Positions 1 to 8,343 of a stretch of DNA of 34,425 nt are shown in pieces; the first letter of the stretch is position 1, and the number at the start of each line of letters is the position of its first letter. The DNA is from an uncultured Oscillibacter sp. (GTDB lineage: Bacteria; Bacillota; Clostridia; Oscillospirales; Oscillospiraceae): assembly GCF_910584465.1 (NCBI RefSeq), contig NZ_CAJUBK010000023.1:1-34425 (forward strand). Direction: 5' to 3'. The notes under the pieces were generated by a model, which saw only the letters and a program-made list of their open reading frames with translations, did no database searches and had not been told where the DNA came from. The position numbers and the translations under genes were made by a program.

Positions 1-757
1 CCGTCCGGGGGGCCACGGCGTTGGTGGCGGTCATGCCGGTGCCCGCGTCCCCCTCCGCCGGGGCGAAGGGGATCCCCGGGGGGAGCAGGCCGCCCAGCAG
101 GGCCGCGCCGGACTCCGTCAGGGTCCCGGCGGGCCTTCCCGCCGCCAGCACCTCCGGGAGCAGATCCCGGAGCTTCCAGGGGAGGTCCTTCACCTTCGGC
201 AGCGCGTCGAACCTCGCCAGCATCCCGGCGTCGTAGTCCAGGGCGGCGCTGTCGATGGGGAACATGCCGCTGGCCTCCCCCACCCCCACGGCGTCCACTC
301 CGGTGAGCATGTGATGGACATAGCCCGCCAGGGTGGTGATGTGGGCGATCCTGGGCACGTGCTCCTCGCCGTTCAGCACCGCCTGATAGAGGTGGGCGAT
401 GCTCCAGCGCTGGGGGATGTTGAAGCCGAACCGCTCCGTCAGCTCCGCCGCCGCCGGGCCGGTCATCGTGTTCTGCCAGGTGCGGAAGGGGGTCAGCAGC
501 TCCCAGTCCTCGTCGAAGGCCAAATACCCGTGCATCATGGCGGAAACGCCCATGGCGGCGATGCTCTCTCTGTCCTCCACCTTGGAGACCGCCGCCCTCA
601 GGCCGGTCCAGACCTCCTCCAGGGGATAGGTCCAAACGCCGTCCTCGAACCGGGAGGCCCAGGTGTAGTCCCCGGAGGAGACGGGCCGGAAGGACCCGTC
701 TATGGAGACGGCCTTGATGCGGGTGGAGCCAAGCTCGATGCCTAAGCAGGTGTTCAT
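1..757 (-). CDS. FGGY-family carbohydrate kinase, N-terminal part (3' end outside window)
   Basis: About 252 residues of an FGGY sugar kinase that would phosphorylate a pentulose or related sugar after uptake. The protein opens MNTCLGIELGSTRIKAV, the N-terminal phosphate-binding motif (GxDxGSTxxK-like, with Glu where Asp is usual). A GVSAMMHGYL segment near residue 85 resembles the xylulokinase MHG region, and a TGM turn appears near the window edge. The ATG at 755-757 overlaps the TGA of the upstream permease gene (ATGA), so it is translationally coupled to the transporter. The substrate cannot be fixed from this part; xylulokinase- or ribulokinase-like is likely. The ATP-binding C-terminal domain is not in the window. 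Confidence 0.85.
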   Translation of the reverse strand, partial: MNTCLGIELGSTRIKAVSIDGSFRPVSSGDYTWASRFEDGVWTYPLEEVWTGLRAAVSKVEDRESIAAMGVSAMMHGYLAFDEDWELLTPFRTWQNTMTGPAAAELTERFGFNIPQRWSIAHLYQAVLNGEEHVPRIAHITTLAGYVHHMLTGVDAVGVGEASGMFPIDSAALDYDAGMLARFDALPKVKDLPWKLRDLLPEVLAAGRPAGTLTESGAALLGGLLPPGIPFAPAEGDAGTGMTATNAVAPRT

Positions 758-1812
758 TCCCCACCCTCCTTACCGCCTTTGTCCTTGCGCATCAGCACGA
801 TGCTCTGGATCACCAGGAACAGGCAGAGCATGGCCGCTACGGTGATGTTGGACCACCACGCCTCGTCGAAGCCCAGGGAGGAGACGATGCGCTTGATGGT
901 GTTCAGGCTCATGACGCCGAAGAAGGTGCCCGCCACGTTGCCCACGCCGCCGGTGAGCAGGGTCCCTCCGATGATGGAGGAGGCGATGGCGTTCATCTCG
1001 TCCCCCGCGCCGTTGGCCACGTCTCCGCTGCCCACGTGGAGGAAGTACAAGATGCCGCCCAGGCCCGCCAGGAGGCTGCACAGGATATGGGCCAGGAACT
1101 TGGTGCGGCGCACGTTGATGCCCAGCATGTTGGCGCTCTGGTCGTTGCCGCCCACGGCGTAGAAGCTGCGGCCAAGCCTCGTCCAGCGCAGGAGGCAGAA
1201 CAGCAGCACCACCGCCAGCAGGGCGATGATGACACCCACTTCCACATAGGCCGGGATATACTGCCCCAGCTTGTTGTTGGAGCCAAGACCGGGGACGATG
1301 ATGCGGGTGTCCTTCACCGCCAGGAAGCCCTCGCTGGTCACCCGGATGGGCTCCTTGCTGACGATGGTGGTCATGCCCTTGGCGAAGAACATGCCCGCCA
1401 GGGACACGATGAAGGGCTGGATCTCCAGATAGGCCACCAGATACCCCTGGACCAGCCCGAAGGCCAGGCCGATGCCAAGGCCGATGAGGAGGACGGTCCC
1501 GACGCTGCCGCCCTGCCGTTCCAGGTTGACCGCCCCGGCCATGCAGACCAGGCTGGTGACGGCCCCCACGCTGATGTCGATCCCCCCTGTGATCATGACG
1601 ATGCTCATGCCGCAGGACAGGACGATCAGGGACGCGTTGTTGTTCAGGATGTTGAGGAAGTTCTGAGGCTTGGTGAAGCCGCCCCCCAGGAACACGACGG
1701 CGGACAGGTACAGGGCAAAGAAGACCAGCACCGTGATGGTGAGCAGCAAATTGGTGTCCGAGATCTCCCGGCGGGCCTTGAGACGGGGCGTTTTCGCCGC
1801 GGTGGTCGTCAT
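754..1812 (-). CDS. yjfF: Sugar ABC transporter permease, YjfF-like
   Basis: A 352-residue inner-membrane permease of the ribose/galactofuranose (RbsC/YjfF, BPD_transp_2) family. Multiple hydrophobic segments are visible from residue 20 on, and the family signature GGIDISVGAVTSL lies near residue 75. The ATG at 1810-1812 is chosen because an AAAGGAGG ribosome site lies 9 bp upstream and the preceding permease gene stops at 1814; the longer reading frame back to 1959 is only overlap with that gene. Fourth in an operon ordered like ytfQ-ytfR-ytfT-yjfF of Escherichia coli, so it probably pairs with the other permease as a heterodimer. Specificity for galactofuranose is inferred from gene order and family likeness only. 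Confidence 0.88.
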   Translation of the reverse strand: MTTTAAKTPRLKARREISDTNLLLTITVLVFFALYLSAVVFLGGGFTKPQNFLNILNNNASLIVLSCGMSIVMITGGIDISVGAVTSLVCMAGAVNLERQGGSVGTVLLIGLGIGLAFGLVQGYLVAYLEIQPFIVSLAGMFFAKGMTTIVSKEPIRVTSEGFLAVKDTRIIVPGLGSNNKLGQYIPAYVEVGVIIALLAVVLLFCLLRWTRLGRSFYAVGGNDQSANMLGINVRRTKFLAHILCSLLAGLGGILYFLHVGSGDVANGAGDEMNAIASSIIGGTLLTGGVGNVAGTFFGVMSLNTIKRIVSSLGFDEAWWSNITVAAMLCLFLVIQSIVLMRKDKGGKEGGE

Positions 1813-1813
1813 A

Positions 1814-2929
1814 TCACTTCGCCTCCTTTGCGATCTTATCCGCTTTGGCCTGGAACCGCAGGCCCGCCATCTTGCTCCGCACCACCGGGGCGCTGAGGAC
1901 CACCAGCAGGATGACCACCACCGCCTTGTACGCGGGCAGGGCCGTGGAGGGCACCTCATATTTATAGAGCGTGGTGGTGAGGAACTGGATGACGTAGGCC
2001 CCCAGGATGGAGCCGTAGATGTTGAACTTGCCGCCGGAGAGGGCGTTGCCCCCCAGGGCCACCGCCAGGATGGCGTCCATCTCGATGTTCTCCGCGATGC
2101 GGGAGTAGTTGATGGAGCCGCTGCGGCTGACCCGGATGAAGCCCGCCACCGCCACGCACACGCCCAAGATCACATAGGTGAGCAGCTTGACCTTCTGCGG
2201 GTCCAGGCCGTTGAGGCGGGAGGCGCCGGCGTTGATGCCCACCGACTGGGTGTAGAGGCCCAGGGTGGTGAATCTCAGCACCAGCCAGAACAGCAGGATG
2301 ACGAAGGCGGTGATGAAAATGGGGGTGGGCACGGGGATGCCGGGCAGGAAGGTCCCCGCGTATTTGAAGGAAACGTCGTTCATGATGGGCAGCTGGTTGT
2401 TGTTGATCCAGGCCGCGATGGAACGCCCGGCGGTGAACATGATCAGGGTCGCCACCATGGGCTGGATCTTGAAGTAGGCCACCAGCGTGCCGTTGAACGC
2501 GCCGAAGACGGCGGTCACCGCGATACCGATGAGGACCGCCAGGAACAGGGGCATCTGGAGGGTGTCGGCGGTGACCTGCCCGCCGCAGACCATCCGCAGG
2601 ATGACGCTGCCGGCGATGGCCATGGTCGCGCCCACCGAGATATCCTGTCCGCCGGAAGAGGCGGTCACCAGCGTCATGCCGATGGCCAGGATCACCAGCT
2701 CCGAGGCGTTGTCCAGCACGGAGATGATGTTGCCGCTGAGCACCGGGTTGCCCAGGCTGTTCTCCTTGATCGTGACCGAGAAGAAGGACGGGTCCGCGAT
2801 CAGGTTGAACAGCACCAGCAGGGCCAGGGCCGCGAAGGGGATGAAGAGCTGCTGCCGGACGAGCCGCTTGAACAGGCTCTCGCCGGGCTGCTCCGTTTTG
2901 GTCTCAGGTACTTTCACCGGCGTCATCAT
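1814..2929 (-). CDS. Sugar ABC transporter permease, YtfT/RbsC-like
   Basis: A 371-residue membrane permease of the RbsC family. It has a soluble N-terminal tail of about 25 residues, a run of hydrophobic helices, and the signature SSGGQDISVGATMAI near residue 95. It forms the membrane channel together with the neighbouring permease, powered by the upstream ATPase. The two tandem ATGs at 2924-2929 overlap the TGA of the ATPase gene (stop 2926-2928), so it is coupled to it; a GGGAGGTGA ribosome site precedes them. It occupies the ytfT position of the operon. The two permeases are clearly diverged from each other, which fits a heterodimeric channel. Confidence 0.88.
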   Translation of the reverse strand: MMTPVKVPETKTEQPGESLFKRLVRQQLFIPFAALALLVLFNLIADPSFFSVTIKENSLGNPVLSGNIISVLDNASELVILAIGMTLVTASSGGQDISVGATMAIAGSVILRMVCGGQVTADTLQMPLFLAVLIGIAVTAVFGAFNGTLVAYFKIQPMVATLIMFTAGRSIAAWINNNQLPIMNDVSFKYAGTFLPGIPVPTPIFITAFVILLFWLVLRFTTLGLYTQSVGINAGASRLNGLDPQKVKLLTYVILGVCVAVAGFIRVSRSGSINYSRIAENIEMDAILAVALGGNALSGGKFNIYGSILGAYVIQFLTTTLYKYEVPSTALPAYKAVVVILLVVLSAPVVRSKMAGLRFQAKADKIAKEAK

Positions 2930-4440
2930 TCGTCACCTCCCGCGATCGTCGCCATGATCTTCGTCTGGGTCAGGTCCTCTCCGGACAATTCGCCCACCGC
3001 CTTCCGGTCCCGCATGACGATGAGGCGGGAGCAGGTGCGCAGCATCTCGTCGATCTCCGAGGAGATGAAGGTGGCGCTGGTGCCCTTCTCCGCAAGGCGC
3101 AGGACCAGCTTCTGGATCTCGATCTTCGTGCCGATGTCGATGCCCCGGGTGGGTTCGTCCAGGATCAGGTATTTGGGGTCCGTCAGCAGCCACCGGGCCA
3201 GGATGCACTTTTGCTGGTTGCCGCCGGAGAGGGACTTGATGGGGGTGTCCGCCGAGGCGGTCTTGATCTCCAGCAGCTGGATGTAGTTGTCGGCGAAAGC
3301 CTCCGCCTGGGCCCGGGAGACGGGATGGAAGAAGCCCTTCATCACCTGATAGGCCAGGATGATGTTCTCCCGGACGGAGAGGTCGCCCACGATGCCGTCG
3401 CCCTTGCGGTCCTCGGGGAGGTAGCCGATGCCCTGCTTCATGGCGTCCAGGGGCTTTTTGATCTTGACCTCCCTGCCGTCCATCTTCACCGTGCCGCCGG
3501 TGACGTGGTCCGCGCCGAAGATGGCCCGGACGCACTCGCTCCGCCCGGAGCCGAGCAGGCCGGTGAAGCCGTTGACCTCCCCCCTGCGGATGGAGAAGTC
3601 GAAGGGCTTGATGCCCGCGCTGCTGCAAAGGCCCCGGGCCTCCAGGACGGGGGCCCCCTCCCGGTCCGTGGCCACGCCGCCGGACTCGCCCTTGATGTCG
3701 GCCATGTCGTCCAGCTCCTTGCCCAGCATCTTGCTGACCAGCTGGACCCGGGGCAGGTCCTCAATGACGTACTCGCCCACCAGCTGGCCGTCCCGGAGGA
3801 CGGTGATCCGGTCGCAGACCTCGTAGACCTGCTCCAGGAAGTGGGTGACGAAGATGATGCCCACGCCCTTCTCCCGCAGGTCCCGCATGAGACCGAAGAG
3901 CTTCTGCACCTCCTGCTCGTCCAGGGAGGAGGTGGGTTCGTCCAGGATCAGCACCTTGCACTCCATGTCCACCGCCCGGGCGATGGCCACCATCTGCTGC
4001 ACGGCGATGGAGCAGGAGCCCAGCTGCTGCTGGGGGCTGGCGGGGATGCCCAGGGACTCCAGGATCTTCCCCGCGCCGCTGTTCATCTTCCTCCAGTTGG
4101 TGACCGCCCCTTTCGTGCGGCCGATGTACATGTTCTCCGCCACGCTCAGGTTCGGGCACAGGGTGATCTCCTGATACACCGTGCTGATGCCCGCGTTCTG
4201 CGCGTCCTGGGGAGAGCGGATGACGGCGGGCCCGTCCACGCCCTCGATACGGACCTCTCCCCCGTCCTTGGGATACACGCCGGTCAGCACTTTGATCAGC
4301 GTGGATTTCCCCGCGCCGTTCTCCCCCATCAGTGCGTGGATCTCCCCCCTGCGCAGGGTGAAGTCCACGTCCTGGAGGGCGCGCACGCCGGGGAAATACT
4401 TGCAGATGCCCCGCATCTGCAGCACCGCGCCTTGCTCCAT
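2926..4440 (-). CDS. Sugar ABC transporter ATP-binding protein, double ATPase (YtfR/RbsA-like)
   Basis: A 504-residue fused double ABC ATPase that energises monosaccharide import. The first domain has an intact Walker A, GENGAGKST (residues 39-47), and a Walker B ending LILDEPTSSLDEQE. The second domain has a degenerate P-loop (GLLGSGRSE) but a full SGGNQQK signature and LILDEPTRGID. This asymmetry is normal for RbsA, MglA and YtfR. The ATG at 4438-4440 follows a GGAGGCG site. It lies 101 bp after the binding-protein gene, with a terminator-like hairpin between, and overlaps the next permease gene. Length and layout match the family. Confidence 0.93.
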   Translation of the reverse strand: MEQGAVLQMRGICKYFPGVRALQDVDFTLRRGEIHALMGENGAGKSTLIKVLTGVYPKDGGEVRIEGVDGPAVIRSPQDAQNAGISTVYQEITLCPNLSVAENMYIGRTKGAVTNWRKMNSGAGKILESLGIPASPQQQLGSCSIAVQQMVAIARAVDMECKVLILDEPTSSLDEQEVQKLFGLMRDLREKGVGIIFVTHFLEQVYEVCDRITVLRDGQLVGEYVIEDLPRVQLVSKMLGKELDDMADIKGESGGVATDREGAPVLEARGLCSSAGIKPFDFSIRRGEVNGFTGLLGSGRSECVRAIFGADHVTGGTVKMDGREVKIKKPLDAMKQGIGYLPEDRKGDGIVGDLSVRENIILAYQVMKGFFHPVSRAQAEAFADNYIQLLEIKTASADTPIKSLSGGNQQKCILARWLLTDPKYLILDEPTRGIDIGTKIEIQKLVLRLAEKGTSATFISSEIDEMLRTCSRLIVMRDRKAVGELSGEDLTQTKIMATIAGGDE

Positions 4441-4469
4441 AGGGTCACGCCTCCATTCTTCCTAGTCTC

Positions 4470-4503
4470 AAAAATGCGGCGCGGCATGTCAGCCGCGCCG
4501 CAT
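4470..4503 (-). terminator. Intercistronic terminator-like hairpin after the binding-protein gene
   Basis: Perfect 12-bp GC-rich arms (4474-4485 and 4492-4503) around a 6-nt loop, followed on the minus strand by TTTTT (4474-4470). It sits between the stop of the binding-protein gene (4542) and the ATPase start (4440). Partial termination here would give more binding protein than channel, as is common in ABC importer operons. Its efficiency is not known. Confidence 0.75.
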
Positions 4504-4541
4504 GTCGGGTCACGTGATGTTCAGGCCCCGGTCACACGGGA

Positions 4542-5582
4542 TCAGGTGCCGTAGGTGTCCACATCGGCCTGGGTGAGGGTATCGCAGTCGAAGCCCTGCT
4601 CGGGGGTGTAGATGATCTTCTGGGCGGGCTGCTTGCCGGCCGCCAGGTCCTTGATGATGCTGTCGACCGTGTCCGCCTGGAGGGGGTTGCACAGGCCCAT
4701 GTAGTTCCAGCTGCCCGTCAGCACCGCCTCGAAGGCCCACTTGTCGCTGTCGAAGCCCATGACGATGACGTCCCCGTCCTTGCCGTGGGTGATCCCCGCG
4801 GCGTCCAGGGCGGCCACGGCGCCCCGGGCCATACCGTTGTTCTCGGCGTAGATCACGTTGAAGGGCTTGCCGGAGTCGATGACGGACTGGGTGATGGTGC
4901 GGGCGGTGGCCTCGTCCCAGTCGGCGGTCTGCTGGGTCACATAGTTCCAGTTCCCCTCGGCGGCGACCTTCTCGTCCAGGGCGCCGGTGCGGCCCAGCTG
5001 AGCGTCGGAGCCCATGTGGCCCTGGATGTGGATGATGTTGTACTCGTCGAGGCCCTGGGCGGCCAGCCACTCCACGGCGGTGGCGCCCTCGGCGGGCATG
5101 TCGGAGACGACGGCGGCTACGTACATGCTCTCGTCGGCTTCCAGCATCCGGTCAAAGAGGATGATCTGGGTGCCGGCGGCCTGGGCGTCCTGGAGGACGG
5201 TGTCCCAGCCGGTGGTGGAGGCGGGGGAGAGCAGCAGGAAGTCCACCTCGTCCTGGACCATCTGCTGGGCGGTGGCGATCTGCTGGGCCGCGTCGTTGTT
5301 GTTGTAGAAGGTGGCCTTGTAGCCGTTCTCTTCCGTGAACGTCGCCCGCATGGCCGCGTCGTTGGCGGTCCGGTATCCGGATTCATTGGGGTCGTTGTTG
5401 ATGATGCCGACCGTGATCAGCTCCCCGCCGGCACCGGCGGGCTGCTGGGCGTCGGAGCCGCTGTCCGCCGGGGCGGAGCTGCCGCTGTCGGCGGGAGCGG
5501 AGTCACCGCCGGTCTTGCCGCCGCAGGCGGCCAGGGCCAGGACCATGCACAGGGTCAGCAGGAGACAAAAAACTTTTTTCAT
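4542..5582 (-). CDS. Sugar ABC transporter substrate-binding lipoprotein, YtfQ-like
   Basis: A 346-residue extracellular sugar-binding protein (Peripla_BP_4 fold). The signal peptide ends in a lipobox LALAAC with the lipidated Cys at residue 20, followed by a low-complexity Ser/Ala/Asp linker to about residue 53. The mature domain contains the stretch SGYRTANDAAM, the LLLSPASTTGWDTVL block, and FDRMLEADESMY, all characteristic of the YtfQ (galactofuranose) group. It starts at the ATG 5580-5582 behind a GTGAGGA site and is the first gene of the importer operon. A second, related binding protein lies at 7345-8343. The exact ligand is not known; a furanose or pentose is the best guess. Confidence 0.9.
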   Translation of the reverse strand: MKKVFCLLLTLCMVLALAACGGKTGGDSAPADSGSSAPADSGSDAQQPAGAGGELITVGIINNDPNESGYRTANDAAMRATFTEENGYKATFYNNNDAAQQIATAQQMVQDEVDFLLLSPASTTGWDTVLQDAQAAGTQIILFDRMLEADESMYVAAVVSDMPAEGATAVEWLAAQGLDEYNIIHIQGHMGSDAQLGRTGALDEKVAAEGNWNYVTQQTADWDEATARTITQSVIDSGKPFNVIYAENNGMARGAVAALDAAGITHGKDGDVIVMGFDSDKWAFEAVLTGSWNYMGLCNPLQADTVDSIIKDLAAGKQPAQKIIYTPEQGFDCDTLTQADVDTYGT

Positions 5583-5711
5583 GACCGATTCCTCACTTTC
5601 AGATCTTGGGGCTGCCGGGCCCGCCCGGCTCCCTTAGCTGCATTAAAAACGATTCCCAACGCAAAGTCAATACGTTTTTCGTCATTCTATCTATTTTTGT
5701 ATGAGTAAATA

Positions 5712-5819
5712 GGACAAATTTTAGTTATTATGACATAAGATAGTACAAATCTCAGGGCTATGAGGGGAGCAATCCGCCGCCAGGTCGAAAATCTTACGAT
5801 TTGTCTCCTCTATTTGTTC
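5712..5819. promoter_or_regulatory. Candidate AraR-type operator half-sites
   Basis: Four six-base half-sites occur in the divergent control region: ACAAAT at 5714-5719 and 5745-5750 (direct, 31 bp apart), and ATTTGT at 5799-5804 and 5812-5817. Bacillus subtilis AraR operators are built of ATTTGT/ACAAAT halves, as I recall. One half lies inside the importer promoter spacer and one at its predicted start point. No canonical close palindrome is present, so this is tentative. Confidence 0.3.
5727..5755 (-). promoter_or_regulatory. Candidate extended -10 promoter of the importer operon
   Basis: On the minus strand, CTGAGA (5755-5750), a 17-bp spacer and CATAAT (5732-5727) preceded by TGT, which is an extended -10. 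It lies in a clearly AT-rich stretch (5641-5760) in otherwise GC-rich DNA. It would start transcripts near 5720 with a leader of about 140 nt. Read from sequence only. Confidence 0.5.
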
Positions 5820-5916
5820 GTTTTCTTCCGATTTTCAGCGGCGCCGGGCAGATCTCCCCCTCCGGCAGATCGCCCGATCCTGGAAGATCGGTCGATTTTC
5901 TTTGGGGAAAAGGTGA

Positions 5917-5966
5917 AAAATTTTGTCTGCCGGGCTGGGGCCCCCCAGCCTTGGCAGACGAATTTT
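5917..5966. repeat. Long imperfect inverted repeat (hairpin) between divergent promoters
   Basis: Outer arms AAAATTTTGTCTGCC (5917-5931) and GGCAGACGAATTTT (5953-5966) enclose perfect inner arms GGCTGGGG/CCCCAGCC (5933-5940, 5943-5950). On the plus strand a T-rich stretch follows (5963-5978), like a terminator. It lies upstream of the predicted araR-like promoter and upstream of the importer promoter, so neither transcript would cross it. The rest of the 500-bp gap 5583-6082 holds only the promoter and operator candidates listed separately. Confidence 0.6.
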
Positions 5967-6041
5967 GTGTTTTCTTTTGAGGAGGACGACAAAATCCCAA
6001 AAAGCATCAACCTTTATTTTGGGCAGATCACCGTCATCCCT

Positions 6042-6050
6042 TGGTATAAT
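6042..6050 (+). promoter_or_regulatory. Extended -10 promoter of the GntR/LacI regulator gene
   Basis: TGG followed by a consensus TATAAT (6045-6050), an extended -10 element. No good -35 hexamer lies at 17 bp. Transcription would begin near 6057, about 26 nt before the ATG, with an AAGGAGG ribosome site at 6069-6075. Confidence 0.65.
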
Positions 6051-6082
6051 GGAAGCGATCCACGGCGGAAGGAGGCGCGGGC

Positions 6083-7150
6083 ATGGCGACAAAATACCAG
6101 CTCCTGGCAGACCGGCTCCGGGAGGAGCTGACCCGGAACAGCGGGCAGGCCGGATATAAGCTGCCCACCGAGCAGGAGCTCAGCCGCCGGTATCGGTTGA
6201 GCCGGCAGACCGTCCGTCACGCCCTGGCCCTCCTGGAAGAGGAAGGGCTGATCCAGCGGCGGCAGGGCAGCGGGTCCTACGCCACCGGCCTCCTCCCCGG
6301 GGAAGCCCCCCGGCAGATCGCCGTGGTGACCTCCTTCCTGGACGACTACATCTTCCCCGCCATCCTCCACGACGCCTCCGACGTCTTCTCCCGCCAGGGC
6401 TACTCCACCGCCGTCTATGCCACCGAGAACCAGGTCAGCGCAGAGCGGGAGATCCTGCTCCGCCTGCTGGAGGAACCGGTGAGCGGCCTCCTGGTGGAGG
6501 GCTCCAAGACCGCCCTGCCCACGCCCAACGCCGACCTCTATCAGCGCCTCCTCCAGACGGGCACGCCCGTCGTCTTCCTCCACGGCGCTTACGCCGGGCT
6601 GGACCAGGTCCCCTGCGTGGCGGACGACAATTACGGCGGCGGCTACCAGCTGGCCCGCTATCTGACGGGCAGGGGGCACCGGGAGATCGCCGGGATCTTC
6701 AAGGGCGACGACATACAGGGGCCCCAGCGCTATCACGGGGCGGTCTCCGCCCTCCGGGACGCGGGGCTGGCCCTCCGGGACAGGCGCTTCGCCTGGTATG
6801 ACACCGAGGACCGCCGCCGTCTCCTGGAGGGGAAGGACCGGCGCTTGCTGACCGATTTCCTCCAGAAGCGGCTGGAGGACGCCACGGCGGTGATCTGCTA
6901 CAACGACGAGATCGCCTATCACCTCATCCAGGCCCTGCTGGAGGCGGGCCGCCGGGTGCCGGGGGAGGTGGCAGTGGTCAGCTTCGACAACAGCTACCTG
7001 AGCCAATTGGGCCCCGTCCCCATCACCTCCCTCAGCCACCGCAGCCGCATGGGCCGGGTGGCGGCGGAACAGATGATTGGCCTCCTGCAAAGGGAGCCCG
7101 CCCGCTCGAGGGCCCTGGAGTGGGAGCTGGTGGTGCGCAGCAGCGGATAG
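6083..7150 (+). CDS. GntR-LacI hybrid transcriptional regulator (AraR-type)
   Basis: A 355-residue repressor. Residues 1-70 form a GntR winged helix (KLPTEQELSRRYRLSRQTVRHAL, then EEEGLIQRRQGSGSY). The rest is a LacI-type periplasmic-binding-like sensor domain (VPCVADDNYGGGYQLARYL, AVVSFDNSYLSQLGPVPITSL). This domain pair defines the AraR group, which binds DNA until a sugar releases it. The gene diverges from the importer operon and is the only plus-strand gene here, so it most likely represses that operon and itself. The ATG is fixed by an AAGGAGG site 7 bp upstream. L-arabinose as inducer is a family-level guess; other furanoses are possible. Confidence 0.88.
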   Translation: MATKYQLLADRLREELTRNSGQAGYKLPTEQELSRRYRLSRQTVRHALALLEEEGLIQRRQGSGSYATGLLPGEAPRQIAVVTSFLDDYIFPAILHDASDVFSRQGYSTAVYATENQVSAEREILLRLLEEPVSGLLVEGSKTALPTPNADLYQRLLQTGTPVVFLHGAYAGLDQVPCVADDNYGGGYQLARYLTGRGHREIAGIFKGDDIQGPQRYHGAVSALRDAGLALRDRRFAWYDTEDRRRLLEGKDRRLLTDFLQKRLEDATAVICYNDEIAYHLIQALLEAGRRVPGEVAVVSFDNSYLSQLGPVPITSLSHRSRMGRVAAEQMIGLLQREPARSRALEWELVVRSSG

Positions 7151-7153
7151 ACG

Positions 7154-7194
7154 AAGGCCGGGAACGGATGGGACATCCGTTCCCGGCCTTTTTT
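7154..7194 (+). terminator. Intrinsic terminator of the regulator gene
   Basis: Perfect 17-bp arms (7154-7170 and 7174-7190) around a 3-nt loop, ending in TTTTTT (7189-7194), 4 bp after the TAG of the regulator gene. On the opposite strand no U-run follows, so it serves mainly the plus strand. The remaining 7195-7344 is GC-rich with no gene seen. Confidence 0.92.
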
Positions 7195-7344
7195 GGACCT
7201 GTCCCATGCCAGCGGGCGGGCCCCCGCGCAGATCTTGCCGGAGGGGAGGCGCAGCTCCCCAGGCGCACCGGCATGCGCCAAAGGGCTCCGCCGCCGGCGA
7301 GCCCTCCCGAGGAGGCGGGCGTCCGGGCCCGCGGGGACAGGGCC

Positions 7345-8343
7345 CTAATACTCCCGGCCCTCGATCAGCGCCGCCGTCAGGTCCTCCGAGGTGAAGACCT
7401 GCTCTTCTACGTATGAATGCTTTTCCGGCGTCCGGCCCGCCTCCATGTCCCGGATCACCGTTTCCACCAGCGGCCCCAGCAGGGGGTTGCACTCCACCGC
7501 CAGGGCGATCCTCCCGTTCAGGCACTCCGTCAGCGCCCCCCGGGTGGCGTCGAAGGTGATGATGCTCACGCCGTCCGGCCCGCAGACGTACCCCTGTTCC
7601 TCCAGGGCCTGGAGGGCCCCGAAGGCGATGTTGTCGTTCTCGCAGTAGACCACGTCGATGTCCCCCTCCCCCGAAGGGGAGGACAGGTATCCCGTCATGA
7701 CCTCATAGGCCTTGGCCTGGGTGAAGTCCCCGTCCATCTGGGCCAGCAGCTCCCAGTCCTCGTGGGCCTCCACGGCCTCTTCCAGCGCCGCCGTGCGGCC
7801 GAGCTGGGCGGTGGAGCCCAGGGTGCCCTGGATGTGGATGACGCGGACGGGGCCTCCCGCCTCCCGGAACGTGTCTTCCATCCAGGAGACGGCCCGCCTC
7901 CCCTCCCGCAAAAAGTCGGAGCCGATGTGGGCGGCGTAGAGGCTCTCATCCTCCACGTCCACCATGCGGTCCACCAGGATGACGGGGATGCCCGCCTCCT
8001 TCGCCTCCTGGAGCACGGAGCCCCAGCCGCTCTCGCTGATGGGCATCAGGACGATATAGTCCACCTGCTGCTGGATGAACTTCCGGATGGCGGTGATCTG
8101 GTTCTCCTGCTTCTGCCGGGCGTCCTCGAACAGGAGGCGGTAGCCGTCCTCCTCGGTGAACACCGCCTTCATGGACTCGGAGTTCGCCACCCGCCAGTCG
8201 GACTCCGCTCCCACCTGGCACATGCCGACGACGGTCAGGTCCTCATTGTTGGAGGGATCCCCCTGGGGATCCCTCCCGGCTCCGCAGGCGGAGCCGAGGA
8301 CCAGGCTCAGGCCCAGCAGCACGATCGGGAAAACGCGTCTCAT
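7345..8343 (-). CDS. YtfQ-like sugar-binding lipoprotein of a three-component sensor
   Basis: A 332-residue binding lipoprotein: signal peptide with lipobox LGSAC, lipid Cys at residue 20, then a YtfQ-like Peripla_BP_4 domain (CQVGAESDWRVANSESM, QKQENQITAIRKF, LMPISESGWGSVLQEAKEAGIP, LVDRMVDVEDESLY). These blocks are closer to E. coli YtfQ, as I recall that protein, than those of the importer's own binding protein. It is third in an operon with a histidine kinase and a response regulator, and its ATG overlaps the kinase stop (8340-8343). With no permease or ATPase attached, it probably presents sugar to the kinase's outer domain, though it could also feed the nearby importer. Confidence 0.87.
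   Translation of the reverse strand: MRRVFPIVLLGLSLVLGSACGAGRDPQGDPSNNEDLTVVGMCQVGAESDWRVANSESMKAVFTEEDGYRLLFEDARQKQENQITAIRKFIQQQVDYIVLMPISESGWGSVLQEAKEAGIPVILVDRMVDVEDESLYAAHIGSDFLREGRRAVSWMEDTFREAGGPVRVIHIQGTLGSTAQLGRTAALEEAVEAHEDWELLAQMDGDFTQAKAYEVMTGYLSSPSGEGDIDVVYCENDNIAFGALQALEEQGYVCGPDGVSIITFDATRGALTECLNGRIALAVECNPLLGPLVETVIRDMEAGRTPEKHSYVEEQVFTSEDLTAALIEGREY

Noticed and set aside
1813..1959. N-terminal extension of the second permease.
   Set aside because: It is the other-frame reading of the upstream permease 3' end and rich in Arg/Trp; the ATG at 1812 has a perfect ribosome site.
1670..3286. A 538-codon plus-strand open frame opposite the permease and ATPase genes.
   Set aside because: Composition is Asp/His/Gln-rich with no domain; the opposite strand carries clear transporter genes with ribosome sites and ATGA overlaps.
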